This document shows positions 1-5,637 of a stretch of 7,333 bases of DNA, piece by piece; within the stretch, counting starts at the first letter, position 1; each line of letters opens with the position of its first letter. The notes under the pieces are model-generated. The model saw only the letters and a program-made list of their open reading frames with translations, did not search any database and was not told the DNA's origin. This DNA is from an uncultured Bacteroides sp. (lineage in GTDB: Bacteria > Bacteroidota > Bacteroidia > Bacteroidales > Bacteroidaceae). The stretch covers positions 1-7,333 of the forward strand of contig NZ_CAJLKP010000142.1 in assembly GCF_905207245.1 (NCBI RefSeq), read 5' to 3'. Position numbers and translations under genes: made by a program.

Positions 1-55
1 TTTAGAGGGGTCAATTTAGATTGGAAACTGAGGGTCAGTTTAGTTGGAATATCCA
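1..55. mobile_element. Terminal end of an IS21-type insertion sequence (partial)
   Basis: The first 55 bases carry two imperfect tandem copies of a GGGTCA-TTTAG-TTGGAA motif (about 7-26 and 31-50) and then stop at TCCA, after which the sequence changes character. Multiple short terminal repeats and a CA-3' terminal dinucleotide are known features of IS21-family ends, and I recall similar termini from Bacteroides IS21-type elements. The body of the element, with its IstA/IstB genes, would lie to the left of the window and cannot be seen. The boundary at 55 is inferred from the terminal CA and from the reading frame of the neighbouring gene, which changes from family-like sequence to four unrelated codons there. 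The target-site duplication cannot be tested without the other end. Confidence 0.55.
7..50. repeat. Two tandem imperfect repeats of the IS terminus
   Basis: GGGGTCAATTTAGATTGGAA at 7-26 is repeated at 31-50 as AGGGTCAGTTTAGTTGGAAT, with one base missing and a few substitutions, at a period of about 24 bases. Such repeats in IS21-like ends are transposase-binding sites; that role here is inferred from the family. Confidence 0.6.
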
Positions 56-228
56 GTATAGCCTAACTCTTTTAATTTGGCTATATCTTCATGTGAAATA
101 AACATAAATCGATATCTAAAATGCCCTTTTTCAGCAGCATATACAATATCACGGAAAATGGCTTCTATATTGCTATAATCCTTAGCCTTTTTATTCGCTT
201 CCTGAGCCGTAAGAAAATTCTTTTCCAT
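40..228 (-). CDS. Small phage-type protein, 3' end truncated by the IS
   Basis: This 62-residue reading frame starts at ATG 226-228, two bases after the stop of the upstream leftward gene, so the two are almost certainly co-transcribed. It is predicted soluble and mixed alpha/beta, with a basic, helical first half and the segment ISHEDIAKLKELGY near the end. A helix followed by L-x-x-LGY is a common ending in small Bacteroides phage and ICE proteins, where a further beta strand normally follows. Here the frame instead runs into the putative IS end: the last four residues (GYSN) and the TAA stop are encoded by IS bases. The protein is therefore probably missing a short C-terminal part. Function is unknown, and it may be non-functional. 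Confidence 0.6.
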   Translation of the reverse strand: MEKNFLTAQEANKKAKDYSNIEAIFRDIVYAAEKGHFRYRFMFISHEDIAKLKELGYTGYSN

Positions 229-230
229 AA

Positions 231-440
231 TTAATTTAATTGTTTATCATTAAAAAGTTTCTCAAGTAGTTCTCTTTCAAGAGGTTTAAAAGAATCGTTT
301 GCCATTTTATTATAAAAAGCAGGCAAAGACACCCCGCTCTGTCTGAGGAACTCATCTCTCAATTCTGTTTTGTCATCTCTGGACAATTGTTCATAATGGT
401 ATTTAAGTACCATTTTCGCTTGTTTTTGCTCCTTTCTCAT
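231..440 (-). CDS. Small phage-type protein, possible DNA-binding early gene
   Basis: This 69-residue protein starts at ATG 438-440, about 30 bases downstream of the predicted start of transcription from the promoter at 475-506. It is highly charged and mostly helical. The middle, FLRQSGVSLPAFYNKMAND (about residues 31-49), has the helix-turn-helix look of small phage proteins: a helix, a turn with SLPAFY, and a second helix with basic and amide residues. It is followed by FKPLERELLEKLF. I recognise this pattern from small hypothetical proteins near regulators in Bacteroides prophages, but cannot assign a family. It is the first gene of the leftward unit and lies opposite the XRE regulator, the place where a cro-like or early gene would sit. 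A DNA-binding role is inference. Confidence 0.65.
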   Translation of the reverse strand: MRKEQKQAKMVLKYHYEQLSRDDKTELRDEFLRQSGVSLPAFYNKMANDSFKPLERELLEKLFNDKQLN

Positions 441-474
441 AATTATTCCCGTTTTTATTCTTAAATTTATAATG

Positions 475-506
475 CAAATATAGACTTAAGGAAATTAATT
501 TCCAAA
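475..506 (-). promoter_or_regulatory. Bacteroidetes sigma-ABfr-type promoter, leftward
   Basis: On the minus strand, TTTG (503-506) is followed after 20 bases by TATATTTG (475-482). This matches the Bacteroides consensus TTTG-N19-21-TAnnTTTG exactly. It would start transcription near 468, giving a leader of about 28 bases before the ATG at 440. It drives the two small leftward genes. The 14-bp palindrome at 490-503 fills most of the spacer. Confidence 0.7.
490..503. promoter_or_regulatory. Perfect 14-bp palindrome, candidate operator
   Basis: GGAAATTAATTTCC is identical to its own reverse complement. It lies between the -33 and -7 boxes of the leftward promoter, and its last base touches the -33 box. 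It is also about 45 bases before the ATG of the XRE regulator. A further half-site with one mismatch (TAATTTCT) occurs at 519-526, 23 bases away from the matching half of the palindrome, which is about two helical turns. A dimeric XRE repressor bound here would block the leftward promoter. That the adjacent regulator is the binder is inference. Confidence 0.55.
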
Positions 507-545
507 TAGTTTAATGTATAATTTCTAATTATTTTAATCATTCAT

Positions 546-902
546 ATGAAACACTTTGGAAATCAGTTAGATGAGCTATTCAGAAAGAAAAAGGTTGTTC
601 AGAAGGACTTTGCAGAGAAAATGGGAGTAACAGCTGTTACTATAACCAAGTGGAAATCTCAGGAGAGCATAGACGCCGCTAAGTTAGAATCAATTTCTAA
701 ACAATTAAATGTACCTATTTCATATTGGTTCGATGAAACACACATTACTAATCAATCAATAGCCAATGGAGATGGTAGCGCAGCTTCCATATATGGGAAT
801 GCCAGTGCTGGAGCACTTGCAGATAAAGATAAAGAAATAGAGCATCTTAAAGACTTGCTCAAAGAGAAAGAAAGAACAATCCAAATACTAATGAATAAAT
901 AA
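546..902 (+). CDS. XRE-family HTH regulator with C-terminal coiled coil
   Basis: This 118-residue cytoplasmic regulator is probably the repressor of the divergent cassette. Residues 8-62 form a lambda-Cro/CI-type HTH: QKDFAEKMG (19-27) is helix 2 with the conserved Gln and Ala, and TAVTITKWKSQE (29-40) is the recognition helix. They are followed by the usual LESISKQLNVPISYWF hydrophobic core. A Gly/Ala/Ser/Asn-rich linker (about 73-90) leads to a charged helix (93-118) with leucine/isoleucine spacing suited to a coiled coil, which would provide dimerisation. There is no peptidase domain, so RecA-dependent self-cleavage of the CI/LexA kind is not expected. I saw no good rightward -33/-7 pair; a weak TAATTTCT at 519-526 is the closest. 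The gene for a small helical protein follows after seven bases. The call as XRE regulator is secure; its targets are inferred. Confidence 0.88.
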   Translation: MKHFGNQLDELFRKKKVVQKDFAEKMGVTAVTITKWKSQESIDAAKLESISKQLNVPISYWFDETHITNQSIANGDGSAASIYGNASAGALADKDKEIEHLKDLLKEKERTIQILMNK

Positions 903-909
903 ATCAATA

Positions 910-1137
910 ATGGAAAAGAAATCCTACTCAGAACTTCAGCAACAATCATTAGAAGAAACAGCCTTCTATATGACATCTGCAATCAAGGTTATCAACGACA
1001 AATTGGGTGAATTTTATGCGGAGGAGCACCCCGAAATTTTGGGAGCTTTTATGCAAACAGCCGCCATCACTAATTTAGAATCTGTTCTCCTTAATAAATT
1101 GGAAAACATTGAAAAAGCAATAGACCAATTACAGTAA
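910..1137 (+). CDS. Small helical protein, phage/ICE-type hypothetical
   Basis: This 75-residue acidic protein starts seven bases after the regulator's stop, so it is probably co-transcribed and translationally linked with it. It has no signal peptide or membrane segment. The whole chain looks helical: residues 12-37 form one helix, HPEILGAFMQTAAITN (about 40-55) a second, and LESVLLNKLENIEKAIDQL (about 56-74) an amphipathic C-terminal helix. The HPE-x-x-GAFMQTAA segment resembles small hypothetical proteins I associate with Bacteroides phage and integrative-element regulators. Function is unknown; a partner or modulator of the XRE protein is one possibility from position alone. Confidence 0.7.
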   Translation: MEKKSYSELQQQSLEETAFYMTSAIKVINDKLGEFYAEEHPEILGAFMQTAAITNLESVLLNKLENIEKAIDQLQ

Positions 1138-1172
1138 ATCAGTGATTTACAGGAATATCTTTCGGCGGTTTT

Positions 1173-1207
1173 TATACGCATTTACCGGGACGAAATCGGG
1201 ACGTATA
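1173..1207. repeat. Direct repeats nested in a short inverted repeat
   Basis: CGGGACG occurs at 1186-1192 and again at 1197-1203, an 11-base period, so both copies fall on the same face of the helix. They are bracketed by TATACG (1173-1178) and CGTATA (1202-1207), which are reverse complements. Such arrangements can be binding sites for recombinases or regulators; there is no direct evidence for either here. Confidence 0.45.
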
Positions 1208-1308
1208 GTATGAAAAAGCGAAGAACTAACATATTATTATTAATTAGTAATCAGCTCTTTACAAAAGCGGATACGTGCACAATAAGTCTTGTCATCCCGA
1301 CTACCGAT

Positions 1309-1350
1309 AAAGCATTGATAATCGAAAGATTATCGATGCTTTTTGCTTTT
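1309..1350 (+). terminator. Strong rightward intrinsic terminator
   Basis: AGCATTGATAATC (1311-1323) pairs with GATTATCGATGCT (1328-1340) through one G-U wobble, closing a GAAA tetraloop. An extra AA/TT extends the stem to 15 bp. The T-rich tail TTTTTGCTTTTT follows on the plus strand. It would end rightward transcription from the XRE unit before it reaches the convergent GNAT gene. It also sits 15 bases beyond the GNAT stop and may help end that transcript, although the minus-strand U-tract is poor. Confidence 0.8.
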
Positions 1351-1357
1351 TACATAC

Positions 1358-2209
1358 TCATATTTTTCTTACCATTTCAAACTGTTTCCCTTTCACATCT
1401 ATATTTTTGGCTTTCAGAAAACCGGTAATCGAAGTGCACGAGATATCCGTATTTATAACTTTAACGGATTCGTACTTATTTAATTCAAGCATTTCCCGGA
1501 GTAAGAATGAAGCTATTCCCTTTCTTCGATAGTTTTTATCAACCGCCAACTGGGTGACATCACCGGAACCGGGGTCGAAGACACAGTAACCAATGAGATT
1601 TCCACCAGTAAACACTCCTAAACAGATAAAGTCTTCGGGTGTCCGTCCGATTGCTTCAAGGCTATTCTGCCAGGAAGGTTTGAAATCCCAGAAGTTAGGA
1701 ATAGAACCATATTCATGGATATTAATAGGGCGGAACACGCAAGGAAAATCAATCGTTTTTAATTCATTCCTCACTGCGCCGTTCTCCTGTACGAAGTAAT
1801 TGAACTCACGAGTCACCTCAAAGCCGAGTTTCCTGTAAACAGAAACTGCACCTGTGTTATGCTGCAACACTTCCAACAGATATTGACGGATACCCACTGC
1901 CCTTAAATACGGAATGGCATACTCAAAGATACGGGTAGCCAACCCCTTTCCCCTATACTCTTTCAGAGTTCCCGTTCCGGTGTCATAAGCTGTCTTCACT
2001 CCATAAAAATCCCCGATGCCATTGCAAGTAAAAGAAACAATCTCACCTTGATTGAATGCGCCAAAGGAGAAAGCAGAATCAAAGCCACGGCGCTTCAACA
2101 TTGTCTGGAGCTGGGCTTTGTTTTGTTGTACCTCATAATCGGCAAAAGCCTGATTGAATGCTTTAAATAAAATGTCGAAATCCGTTTTACCAAGAGAATT
2201 TATTTCCAT
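1358..2209 (-). CDS. GNAT-family N-acetyltransferase with two tandem GNAT domains
   Basis: This 283-residue cytoplasmic protein should transfer an acetyl group from acetyl-CoA to an unknown small molecule or amine. The N-terminal domain (about 1-145) has the acetyl-CoA pyrophosphate-binding motif A as YRGKGLA (85-91), followed by a motif-B-like LQHNTGAVSVYRKLGF (115-130), where the Asn and Tyr commonly contact CoA or act as the general acid. The C-terminal domain (about 155-283) has a second motif A, YRRKGIA (227-233), preceded by VTQLAVDKNY, but a weaker motif-B region. The two-domain layout resembles several antibiotic- or metabolite-modifying GNATs, but substrate cannot be assigned. The ATG at 2207-2209 is chosen because the family's beta-1/alpha-1 region starts just after it and a promoter lies upstream. 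It is transcribed alone, divergent from the protease gene and convergent with the XRE unit. Confidence 0.88.
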   Translation of the reverse strand: MEINSLGKTDFDILFKAFNQAFADYEVQQNKAQLQTMLKRRGFDSAFSFGAFNQGEIVSFTCNGIGDFYGVKTAYDTGTGTLKEYRGKGLATRIFEYAIPYLRAVGIRQYLLEVLQHNTGAVSVYRKLGFEVTREFNYFVQENGAVRNELKTIDFPCVFRPINIHEYGSIPNFWDFKPSWQNSLEAIGRTPEDFICLGVFTGGNLIGYCVFDPGSGDVTQLAVDKNYRRKGIASFLLREMLELNKYESVKVINTDISCTSITGFLKAKNIDVKGKQFEMVRKI

Positions 2210-2246
2210 ATCTCTGCAATTAAAGGAGTGAACGTAGAATCATATA

Positions 2247-2312
2247 CTTGCAAATATACAAAAAGTAAGGATAAACATAAATATCAGACTATGCTTTTTG
2301 TATATTTACAAG
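2247..2312. repeat. 19-bp near-perfect inverted repeat in the divergent promoter region
   Basis: CTTGCAAATATACAAAAAG (2247-2265) is the reverse complement of CTTTTTGTATATTTACAAG (2294-2312) except for one base pair (2251/2308). The arms are 28 bases apart. The left arm contains the -7 box of the leftward GNAT promoter and the right arm contains the -33 TTTG of the rightward protease promoter. Transcription of the protease gene starts downstream of both arms, so this is not an mRNA leader hairpin for it. A DNA-level operator for a dimeric or paired regulator is the simplest reading. Chance similarity between two AT-rich promoters is the alternative, though 18 of 19 matches makes this less likely. 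Confidence 0.65.
2251..2281 (-). promoter_or_regulatory. Leftward promoter of the GNAT gene
   Basis: On the minus strand TATATTTG (2251-2258) is a perfect TAnnTTTG -7 box. Upstream at 19 bases is TTTA (2278-2281), one base from the TTTG -33 box. Transcription would start near 2244, leaving a leader of about 35 bases before the ATG. The -7 box lies inside the left arm of the 19-bp inverted repeat. Confidence 0.6.
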
Positions 2313-2329
2313 CTAATTGTTTATCTTTG
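2297..2329 (+). promoter_or_regulatory. Rightward promoter of the Tricorn-like protease gene
   Basis: TTTG (2297-2300) is followed after 21 bases by TATCTTTG (2322-2329), a full match to the Bacteroides -33/-7 consensus. Transcription should start near 2336, about 18 bases before the ATG at 2354. This also rules out the earlier in-frame GTG at 2228 as a translation start, since it lies upstream of the promoter. Confidence 0.75.
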
Positions 2330-2353
2330 CATACACACATCAGAATTATACTT

Positions 2354-5300
2354 ATGAAAAAAATTCTTGCTTACATTGCCCTTAGTTTTACGGCAATAAC
2401 TGGTTATGCAGCTACTCCTCTCTGGATGCGCGACTTACAAATCTCACCCGATGGAACGGAAATTGCCTTTTGCTATAAAGGGGACATCTACAAAGTGCCT
2501 GCCAAGGGCGGAACAGCTATGCAGCTCACCACCCAGGATTCTTACGAATGTACTCCTATATGGTCGCCAGATGGCAAGCAGATAGCTTTTGCCAGCGACA
2601 GAAACGGGAATTTCGACATCTTCGTGATGCCGGCAAACGGTGGAGCCGCCCAACGACTGACCACCCACTCCACCAACGAACTGCCATCCACCTTTACTCC
2701 CGATGGCAAATATATCTTATTTTCGGCATCTATCCAAGACCCGGCAACCAGCGCTCTCTTCCCCGCAGCATCAATGACTGAACTTTACAAGGTTCCCACA
2801 GCAGGCGGACGTACACTACAAGTGTTGGGAACACCTGCCGAAGCAGTCTGTTTCGACAAGTCCGGCAGTCGTTTCCTCTACCAAGACCGCAAGGGAGGTG
2901 AAAATGAATGGAGAAAGCACCACACCTCTTCCATTACCCGGGACGTATGGATGTGTGATGTAAGAACAGGCACACAAACCAACCTGACCAACCGCGGAGG
3001 TGAAGACCGCAACCCTGTATTAGCACCGGACGGAGAAACCGTCTATTTCCTGAGTGAGCGCGACGGCGGTTCATTCAATGTATATACCTTCCCGCTCTCC
3101 CAACCGCAATCGGTGAAAGCAGTCACCTCCTTTAAAACCCACCCCGTACGTTTCCTCTCAATGAGCAACGACGGCACATTGTGCTATGGATATGACGGGG
3201 AAATCTACACTCAGCAAGCGGGTTCCACTCCCCGGAAGATTAGTGTAAAAATCATACGAGACGACCAGCCGCAAATTGTCAATCTGAAATATTCCGATAA
3301 AGCAACCTCAGCCACAGCGTCAGCGGATGGAAAACAGATTGCCTTCATCGTGAGGGGCGAAGTATTCGTTACATCGGCAGACTATGCCACTACCAAGCAA
3401 ATCACCCATACCGCAGCGCGCGAAAGTAATCTTTCATTCTCCCCGGATAACCGGACACTGGCTTATGACAGCGAACGTAACGGAAACCTACAGATTTATC
3501 TGGCTAAAATAGTCAGGGAAGAAGACCCTAATTTCCCCAATGCAACGCTGATAAAGGAAGAACCATTGCTGCCATCCACCACCATAGAGCGTAGTCACCC
3601 ACAGTTCTCGCCCGATGGCAAAGAACTTGCCTTCATTGAAGACCGCAATCGCCTGATGGTATTCAATTTGGAAACCAAGAAAGTACGCCGGATTACCGAT
3701 GGATCCACCTGGTATAGCACCAGTGGTGGCTTCGATTATGCATGGTCTCCGGACGGCAAGTGGTTTACTCTTGAATTTACAGGAAACAAACACGATCCCT
3801 ACTCGGACATAGGTCTTGTAAGTGCGCAAGGCAACAGTGAAATAATCAACCTGACTAATAGCGGATACAACAGCGGTTCACCCTGTTTTGTGCTCGACGG
3901 CAATGCCATTCTTTTTGTAACCGAACGCTACGGTATGCGCGCGCATGCCTCATGGGGTTCGCTGGATGACGCCATGCTGGTATTCCTCAATCAAGATGCC
4001 TATGATAAGTTCAGCCTGAGCAAAGAAGACTATGAACTGTACAAAGAAGCCAATGCCGACCGGAAAAAGACGGAAGAGAAAGACAGCAATAAAGTGAAAG
4101 ATATTGTAGTAGAGTTGAAAAATATAGAAGACCGCATCGTGCGTTTGACCCCTAGTTCCTCTGATATGAGCAACACTGTTCTTTCCAAAGACGGCAAAAC
4201 CCTCTACTACCTGACAAGTACAAAAGGCGGACGAAACCTGTGGAAGATGGATCTCCGCAAGCAAGAAACCAAGCTACTCCACAAGATAGATGCCGGATGG
4301 ACATCTATGGAAATGGATAAGGAAGGCAAAAATCTCTTCATCCTGAACAGCAAGAACATGCAGAAGATGAATCTGGCTTCCAATGAACTAAAACCTATTA
4401 AATATCTTGCCCAGTTGAAACTGGACTTGGCGGCTGAACGTGAATACATGTTCGACCATGTGTATAAGCAACAACAAAAGCGTTTTTACAACACCAACAT
4501 GCACGGTGTGAACTGGGATGCCATATCGGCAGCCTATCGCAAGTTCCTGCCTCACATCAATAATAATTATGACTTCTCGGAAGTATTGAGCGAATGGCTG
4601 GGCGAACTGAATGTGTCTCACACCGGTGGCCGTTTCTATCCGGACGGACAAAGCGAACCAACAGCCAGTATGGGATTACTTTTTGACTGGAACTATCAGG
4701 ATAAGGGTATGCTCATTGCCGAAGTTATAGAAAAAGGGCCATTCGACAAGGCTGATAGCAAGGTGAAAGCTGGCATCATTATTGAAAAGATTGACGGTAG
4801 GGAGATCACCCCCGAAATGGATTATTACACGCTACTCAATGATAAGGCCAAGAAGAAAACACTCGTCTCACTGTATGACGCCAAAACCAAAGAACGTTGG
4901 GAAGAGGTCGTAATCCCCATCAGAGACAGCGAGCTGAACCAACTGCTCTACGAACGTTGGGTGAAACAGCGTGCAGCAGATGTTGACAAGTGGTCAGGCG
5001 GACGCTTGGGATATGTACACATCAAATCGATGGGCGATGATAGTTTCCGTTCCATCTACTCAGACATTCTGGGAAAATACAATAATCGTGAAGGTATTGT
5101 GATAGATACGCGTTTCAATGGCGGCGGACGCCTGCACGAAGATATAGAAATATTGTTCAGTGGCAAGAAGTACTTTACGCAAGTAGTTCGCGGACGTGAA
5201 TCCTGCGATATGCCCAGCCGCCGCTGGAACAAGCCGTCCATTATGCTGATGTGCGAAGCCAACTACTCCAATGCACATGGCACGCCGTGGGTATACAGTC

Positions 5301-5554
5301 ACCAAAAGTTAGGTAAGCTGGTGGGCATGCCGGTTCCGGGCACCATGACCAGTGTGTCGTGGGAACGTCTGCAAGACCCGACATTGGTATTCGGCATTCC
5401 GGTGGTTGGTTATCGCCTGCCTGACGGCAGTTATCTGGAAAACACACAGTTGGAACCGGATGTGAAGGTTGCCAATTCACCCGAAACAATCATAAAAGGT
5501 GAAGATACACAACTAAAAACGGCGGTGGAGGAATTATTGAAACAACTACATTAG
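2354..5554 (+). CDS. Exported Tricorn-like serine protease, S41 family, with beta-propellers and PDZ
   Basis: This 1066-residue protein is about as long as archaeal Tricorn and has the same domain order. Residues 1-19 are a Sec signal peptide (Lys-Lys, then a hydrophobic core, cut near GYA/A), with no lipobox, so it acts in the periplasm. PD40/WD40-like blades with S/T/A-P-D-G turns fall at 31, 71, 115, 224, 323, 363, 419 and 465, with weaker ones at about 515, 611 and 655, fitting a six- and a seven-bladed propeller. A charged helical insert lies at about 550-600. The C1 helical domain, a PDZ domain (about 773-856) and the S41 catalytic domain (about 870-1055) follow. Catalytic residues align with the Tricorn tetrad: Ser755-His756 (NVSHTGG), Ser972 (ANYSNAH) and Glu1029 (LEN-x-x-LEPD), with the GGG loop at 923-925. 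It should cut peptides that reach it through the propeller channel; the substrate is unknown. The ATG at 2354 is chosen for the signal peptide and the promoter just upstream. A terminator follows. Confidence 0.93.
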   Translation: MKKILAYIALSFTAITGYAATPLWMRDLQISPDGTEIAFCYKGDIYKVPAKGGTAMQLTTQDSYECTPIWSPDGKQIAFASDRNGNFDIFVMPANGGAAQRLTTHSTNELPSTFTPDGKYILFSASIQDPATSALFPAASMTELYKVPTAGGRTLQVLGTPAEAVCFDKSGSRFLYQDRKGGENEWRKHHTSSITRDVWMCDVRTGTQTNLTNRGGEDRNPVLAPDGETVYFLSERDGGSFNVYTFPLSQPQSVKAVTSFKTHPVRFLSMSNDGTLCYGYDGEIYTQQAGSTPRKISVKIIRDDQPQIVNLKYSDKATSATASADGKQIAFIVRGEVFVTSADYATTKQITHTAARESNLSFSPDNRTLAYDSERNGNLQIYLAKIVREEDPNFPNATLIKEEPLLPSTTIERSHPQFSPDGKELAFIEDRNRLMVFNLETKKVRRITDGSTWYSTSGGFDYAWSPDGKWFTLEFTGNKHDPYSDIGLVSAQGNSEIINLTNSGYNSGSPCFVLDGNAILFVTERYGMRAHASWGSLDDAMLVFLNQDAYDKFSLSKEDYELYKEANADRKKTEEKDSNKVKDIVVELKNIEDRIVRLTPSSSDMSNTVLSKDGKTLYYLTSTKGGRNLWKMDLRKQETKLLHKIDAGWTSMEMDKEGKNLFILNSKNMQKMNLASNELKPIKYLAQLKLDLAAEREYMFDHVYKQQQKRFYNTNMHGVNWDAISAAYRKFLPHINNNYDFSEVLSEWLGELNVSHTGGRFYPDGQSEPTASMGLLFDWNYQDKGMLIAEVIEKGPFDKADSKVKAGIIIEKIDGREITPEMDYYTLLNDKAKKKTLVSLYDAKTKERWEEVVIPIRDSELNQLLYERWVKQRAADVDKWSGGRLGYVHIKSMGDDSFRSIYSDILGKYNNREGIVIDTRFNGGGRLHEDIEILFSGKKYFTQVVRGRESCDMPSRRWNKPSIMLMCEANYSNAHGTPWVYSHQKLGKLVGMPVPGTMTSVSWERLQDPTLVFGIPVVGYRLPDGSYLENTQLEPDVKVANSPETIIKGEDTQLKTAVEELLKQLH

Positions 5555-5566
5555 ATAGTGATTATT

Positions 5567-5598
5567 AAGAAGCCAGGTTATGAACTTGGCTTCTTTTT
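5567..5598 (+). terminator. Rightward intrinsic terminator after the protease gene
   Basis: AAGAAGCCAGGTT (5567-5579) pairs with AACTTGGCTTCTT (5583-5595) as a 13-bp stem with one G-U pair and an ATG triloop, followed by TTT and a C/T-rich tail. It starts 12 bases after the protease stop, which makes the protease transcript monocistronic. The candidate -33 box of the next promoter lies in its loop and right arm. Confidence 0.8.
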
Positions 5599-5609
5599 CC
5601 TTACCTTTG
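5579..5609 (+). promoter_or_regulatory. Promoter of the AspT-like transporter gene
   Basis: TACCTTTG (5602-5609) is a perfect TAnnTTTG -7 box. TATG at 5579-5582, 19 bases upstream, matches three of four positions of the TTTG -33 box. Transcription would start near 5616, about 22 bases before the ATG at 5638. The -33 element lies within the preceding terminator hairpin, so the two signals share DNA. Confidence 0.6.
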
Positions 5610-5637
5610 CGCGAAATATAACAAATCATCTAAATTC

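Larger units (their letters stand above)
1138..1357. other. Intergenic stretch between the accessory cassette and the GNAT gene
   Basis: No convincing gene lies here. An in-frame ATG at 1210 opens a 72-codon frame, but most of it runs antisense into the 3' end of the GNAT gene and it has no family-like features. The stretch contains TATACG (1173-1178) and its reverse complement CGTATA (1202-1207) around two CGGGACG repeats, then an AT-rich patch (about 1230-1250), and ends in the terminator at 1309. It probably contains the junction between mobile DNA and chromosome, because everything to the right looks like ordinary chromosome. The exact junction is not visible. Confidence 0.4.

Noticed and set aside
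752..982. Leftward 76-codon hydrophobic frame, possible membrane peptide
   Set aside because: It is antisense to the regulator's coiled coil; the Leu/Ile/Phe/Ser-rich sequence arises from the reverse complement of charged Lys/Glu codons.
1210..1428. Rightward 72-codon frame starting MKKRRTN with hydrophobic patches
   Set aside because: About a third of it is antisense to the GNAT 3' end and it crosses the terminator hairpin. Its hydrophobic parts come from AT-rich DNA, and there is no promoter or family likeness.
2247..2312. Invertible promoter (phase-variation switch) based on the inverted repeat
   Set aside because: The 28-base spacer is too short compared with known Bacteroides invertible segments, and inversion would not move a complete promoter.
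2228..2353. N-terminal extension of the protease from the GTG at 2228
   Set aside because: It lies upstream of the promoter at 2297-2329 and would bury the clear signal peptide that begins at the ATG at 2354.
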